DNA from: RYN-230 sp963760405
GTDB taxonomy: Bacteria; Actinomycetota; Actinomycetes; Streptosporangiales; Streptosporangiaceae
Assembly (NCBI GenBank): GCA_963760405.1
Contig: CAVXCV010000005.1
Location: 238,006 to 302,005, forward strand
DNA length: 64,000 bases
Reading direction: 5' to 3'
Numbering within the stretch: the first letter of the stretch is position 1; every line of letters starts with the position of its first letter. Shown here in pieces: positions 60,731 to 64,000 of this stretch. The position numbers and the translations under genes were made by a program. Below the pieces are notes generated by a model, which was given only the letters and a program-made list of their open reading frames with translations, did not search any database and was not told the DNA's origin.

Positions 60731-63564
60731 ATGGCGAGCGAGCATAGTGAGCGGGGCGTGACCGGGCGGCTAGTGCGCTGGGCGGCGCTGACGCTTGCAG
60801 GTATCGGTGCCGGCGTTGCGGCGACGCTCGCTACCGGAGCCTGGTGGGTTCGGGCAGCAGGGGCTGCAGCCGGAGGACTGGCCGGGCTTGCCGCCGCGAC
60901 CTGGATTAACCGGGCCGACCAGCGCAGAGACGCGGAGCGGCAGCGGCACCGGGTCCTGATGCGGTGGTCAGTGACGCTGGGCCAGACGCAGTATCTTCGG
61001 GATCTTGCTGGCGACTCGGGCGATCGCTCCGTTCCGGGGCCGGGCAAAGGACCTCGCCTGGCTCAACAAGTGGTGCGCGACGATCCGCACGAGCAGCCTG
61101 TAGCGGTGGTACCGCCCGCGGGAGTCGGCAAGACGCGGTGGTCACCCAGTTCGCCTCCGATCGGCCAGCCCCGTACGCGGCCGCTGGCTACATTCCGGAG
61201 GCGGCGAATCAGCGCTTGCCGCGGTCCGGGCCCTACGCGAGCCCCGCACTGATAATGGTGGATGACGCCGCCGCGCGGCCGGACCGAAGGCATTGCTCGA
61301 GGACCTAGCCGCGAACCCAGCCGGTTCGCCGGTCCGGGTCGTATTGGTTAGCCGCACCACTGATCCGCTGACCCGGATGGCTGACGACCTAGAGGAGCGG
61401 CACCGCTGGGTACTTGACAACGCGCGGCTGCTCCGGTGCAGGGTATTCGGGAGCCCTGACGACCACGCGCGGTGGTTTGCTGAGGCGGTCCCGGGCGTAC
61501 GCGGCCGCCCGCAACACGCCGCCACCCAATCTGCGGCCGCTATCAGCCGCGGAGCCACGGATCACTCAGATGGAGCTGATGCTCAACCTGCAGGCCCGGC
61601 ACTTCTGGCGGTACTCAACTCAGAACGTGGCCGCCCGTCGCGTGCGAAGACACAAACGCCGCCTTTTGACCAGCTCGCCGATGCCCTGTTCAGGCACGAA
61701 CGACGGCGCTGGCGTGAGGCCGCGAAGCGGCCCGAGTGGGGCCTGACGGACCTGACCGGAGCAGTCCAGGATTGTTCGATCGCCGCCTTGGCGCTGACCG
61801 GAGCCGCCGATGAGAACCAGGCCGTCGCGACGCTCCGCCGGGTACCCGATCTAGCCGACGCCTCCGCCGAACGGCTGGCCAACATCGCCCGATGGACTAC
61901 CCACCTGTATCCAGGCGATCCGCCGTGGCCGATCCGTATCCTGCCGACATGCTGGCCGAATGGTTCCTCGTAAATCAGCTCACCACCACACCCAGCTCGC
62001 GCGAAGCATGCGCGATCTAGCGCCCGCACAGAAGCAAGGACTGTTGGTGCTGCTGGCACACGCGAGCTGACCACATGCCCCAGGCAGCGCAGCTATTCGC
62101 TGATGTCATCAGGACCGACATCACTGGTTTGGCGGCGGCGGGAGTGGCTGCCGCTCTCACTGCCGACAGGGGGCAGGCGGCCTGGATACGGTACTTGAGC
62201 CCTTGATCGGCCAGGCCAGGTGGACGGCTCAATCACTCGCCGGACTGGGCCGTCAAATACCCGAAGGACTACTGCCGCGGAACCGCGCCGCCGTGTCTGC
62301 TGCCCTTGTTGGTCACGTGCGAGAAGGTCGCGCTTCTGAGGATCGCGGGAAAGCTGACCAGCCTCGGAAATCGCCTGCGCGAGCTGGGCCGTCACCAGGA
62401 GGCCCTGGCCGCTACCGAGGAGGCGCTGGGCATGTGGCGGCGGTCGCCGACAGCAATCCCGCCCACCTATCCGACCTCGCCCGGGCGCTGCACAACCTGG
62501 ACTCGATCTGCGTGGCATTCGCCGTCACCAGGAGGCCCTGGCCGCTATCGAGGAGGCGCTGGGCATGTGGCGGACGCTGGCCGACAGCATCCCGGCCACC
62601 TACCCGACCTCGCCACCACGCTGAGCAACTTCGGAGCCCAGCTGGGTGACCTTGGCCGTCACCAGGAGGCCCTGGGCCTATCGAGGAGGCGCTGGGCATG
62701 TGGCGGACGCTGGCCGACAGCATTCCTGCCCACCGGCGCGACTCGCCACCACGCTCAGCAAGCAAACTCGGACGAAGTTCGGCGGCCGCCTATCAACCAG
62801 GAAGCCCTCGTCGCCGCCGAGCAGGCGGCCGGTGTTTGGCGGATTCTGGCCCTGCAGCTTTCCCGCCTACCTGCCGTACCTTGCCCGGAACATGATGATC
62901 TTGCGGAATGGGACTGGATATCCGGGGGCGTTACCAGGAGGGCGTGGCCGCCACCGAGGAGGCGCTGGGCATGTGGCGGACGCTGGCCGAGCATCCTGCC
63001 CACCTGCCCGCCCTCGCCACCACGCTGAGCAACCTCGGAGCCCAGCTGGACGACCTGTGGCGCCACGAAGAGGGCATGGCCGACCTACCAGAAGGAGGTG
63101 GCCTGGATGTGGACGCCGGCCGACAGCAATCCCGCCCACCTACCCGACCTCGCGCGGCGCTGACCAACCTCGGGAACGGGCTGGATGACCTGGGCCGTTA
63201 CCACGAGGCCCTGGCCGCCACCGAGGAGGCGCTCGGCATGTGGCGAACGCTGGCCGACAGCAATCCCGCCCACCTGCCGGCCCTCGCCGACGACCCGCCC
63301 CAACCTCGGAGCCCGGCTGCATCACCTGGGCCGTCACCAGGAGGGCGTGGCCGCCACCGAGGAGGCGCTGGGCATGTCGCGGACGCTGGCCGACAGCAAT
63401 CCCGCCCACCTACCCGACCTCGCCAGTACGCTGAAAAACCTCGGGATCGGGCCGCATGGTGCCCTGGGCCGTCATCAGGAGGCCGGGTGGCTAAGGGCCA
63501 GTCAGTTGCAATCTATGGCGTGCTTGCCCGCGCTGACCCTGGCCTGTACAGGGGATATGAGTGA
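60731..63564 (+). pseudogene. Decayed STAND/NB-ARC-type NTPase with TPR repeats
   Basis: The N-terminus has two membrane helices (residues 13-60, WAALTLAGIGAGVAATLATGAWW...). Next come fragments of a P-loop NTPase: PVAVV...AGVGKT near 61105-61135 and a Walker B/sensor part LIMVDDAAARPD...LLEDLAANPAGSPVRVVLVSRTTDP (61250-61350). From about 62360 it has at least six TPR-like units of the form LGRHQEALAATEEALGMWRTLADSNPAHLPDLA. These lie in changing frames because of many small indels. Such proteins are regulators or effectors in actinomycetes. This copy cannot make one product. Confidence 0.7.
62380..63480 (+). repeat. TPR-encoding tandem repeats of about 125-150 bp
   Basis: Repeated blocks containing GGAGGCGCTGGGCATGT (at about 62419, 62559, 62685, 62961, 63361) followed by CGGACGCTGGCCGACAGC. 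Spacing varies from unit to unit. Their near identity suggests recent duplication or gene conversion before or during decay. Confidence 0.8.
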
Positions 63565-63766
63565 TGCTCCGCTAATATGACCAGCAGGGGGGATCACGTG
63601 ACTAGGGCATATCTGCTCGCGGGAAGAAGTGAGCCAGCCGGAGAGCCCCTTCCGAGGACGACAAGCCCGTCCGAGGACGACAAGCCCGCGTGGGAAGACT
63701 TGTAACGGGGCTTTCCCTGGACCCTTAGGGACCGATAAGCGGGGGTTATCGGAGCAAGAAGAGCGC
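63565..63766. other. Gap with a 19-bp tandem repeat
   Basis: TCCGAGGACGACAAGCCCG occurs twice head to tail (63651-63669 and 63670-63688). No gene is seen. Confidence 0.6.
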
Positions 63767-63982
63767 CTACCTGGCTTTCCGGGTGCGCGGTAGCGGTGTC
63801 TTGCGTTGCAGACCCGTTCGGCGCAGTGCGGCGCCGCGGCGAAGGCCAGGCGTGGGGGTAGCTCTCTGCCCAGCATTGTTCGTCGCGGGCTCCTTCCGCT
63901 GCGTGCCGGTTCTGATGGCCTCGATGCGCTGGCGCAGCTCATCGAGGCCACCGGTACGTTCCGTGCGCGGTGCCTCAGTCAT
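63767..63982 (-). CDS. Small basic hypothetical protein
   Basis: 71 residues starting MTEAPRTERTGGLDELRQRIEAIRTGT and ending in an Arg/Lys-rich tail LRRTGLQRKTPLPRTRKAR, which suggests nucleic-acid binding. No clear ribosome site before ATG 63982 and no family recognised. May be a fragment. Confidence 0.4.
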   Translation of the reverse strand: MTEAPRTERTGGLDELRQRIEAIRTGTQRKEPATNNAGQRATPTPGLRRGAALRRTGLQRKTPLPRTRKAR

Positions 63983-64000
63983 CGGGATGAGCCTACTAGG

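Noticed and set aside
62380..63480. CRISPR-like array
   Set aside because: Repeats are long, unevenly spaced and encode TPR units. There are no short palindromic repeats with unique spacers, and no cas genes.
63502..63951. 149-residue minus-strand frame overlapping the small basic protein
   Set aside because: Composition is random-like, and it overlaps a better candidate in another frame.

Overview
The window is a GC-rich stretch of an actinobacterial chromosome. The evidence is the long C-terminal and N-terminal low-complexity tails on respiratory proteins, many GTG starts, a menaquinone-type respiratory chain, a Streptomyces-type Rex operator and actinobacterial families such as AAC(2')-I and the 35-residue DUF6893-like peptide. 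A non-Streptomyces actinomycete is likely, but the genus cannot be fixed from the sequence.

1-6.1 kb: sulfate activation (cysD, cysN), an S9 prolyl-oligopeptidase, an aminoglycoside 2'-N-acetyltransferase homologue and menG for menaquinone synthesis. 6.2-25.2 kb: a respiratory locus that starts with a perfect Rex operator. It holds a geranylgeranyl-reductase-type flavoenzyme (probable menaquinone reductase), the complete 14-gene nuoA-N complex I operon with mostly overlapping stop/start codons, and a polyprenyl diphosphate synthase that could make the menaquinone side chain. In the sequence as given, nuoH and nuoL contain several single-base indels in G/C runs.

25.3-33.2 kb: a GntR/FCD regulator with a PrpF-family isomerase, and divergently a Liv-type ABC importer (binding protein, two ATPases, two permeases). 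The second ATPase gene has an in-frame TGA at its Walker A serine codon. 33.3-41 kb: a ParA/ribbon-helix-helix pair, a VOC protein, a NeuD-like acetyltransferase, an ArsR-type regulator, an S41 peptidase, small proteins, an MFS transporter and a crotonase. 41-46.7 kb: 2-oxoacid:ferredoxin oxidoreductase korAB, divergent from a three-gene nuoB-nuoC-nuoI paralogue cluster that may accept electrons from ferredoxin, with a CRP/GlxR-like site between them, then yajQ.

47.1-52.3 kb: a 5.1-kb integrative element at the 3' end of tRNA-Tyr, bounded by a 22-bp direct repeat. It carries a tyrosine integrase, a small antitoxin/PIN toxin pair and an 801-residue fusion of an archaeo-eukaryotic primase domain with an SF2 helicase, resembling TOTE-type conflict proteins. 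52.3-64 kb: accessory sequence with nested insertion sequences, a second VapBC pair, truncated host genes (SRPBCC, lnt, a recombinase) and a decayed STAND-NTPase/TPR gene. An IS110 element here can be bounded to the base because it split an older transposase. Its long non-coding end contains a hairpin whose two loops match the element's own two ends, as expected for a bridge RNA.
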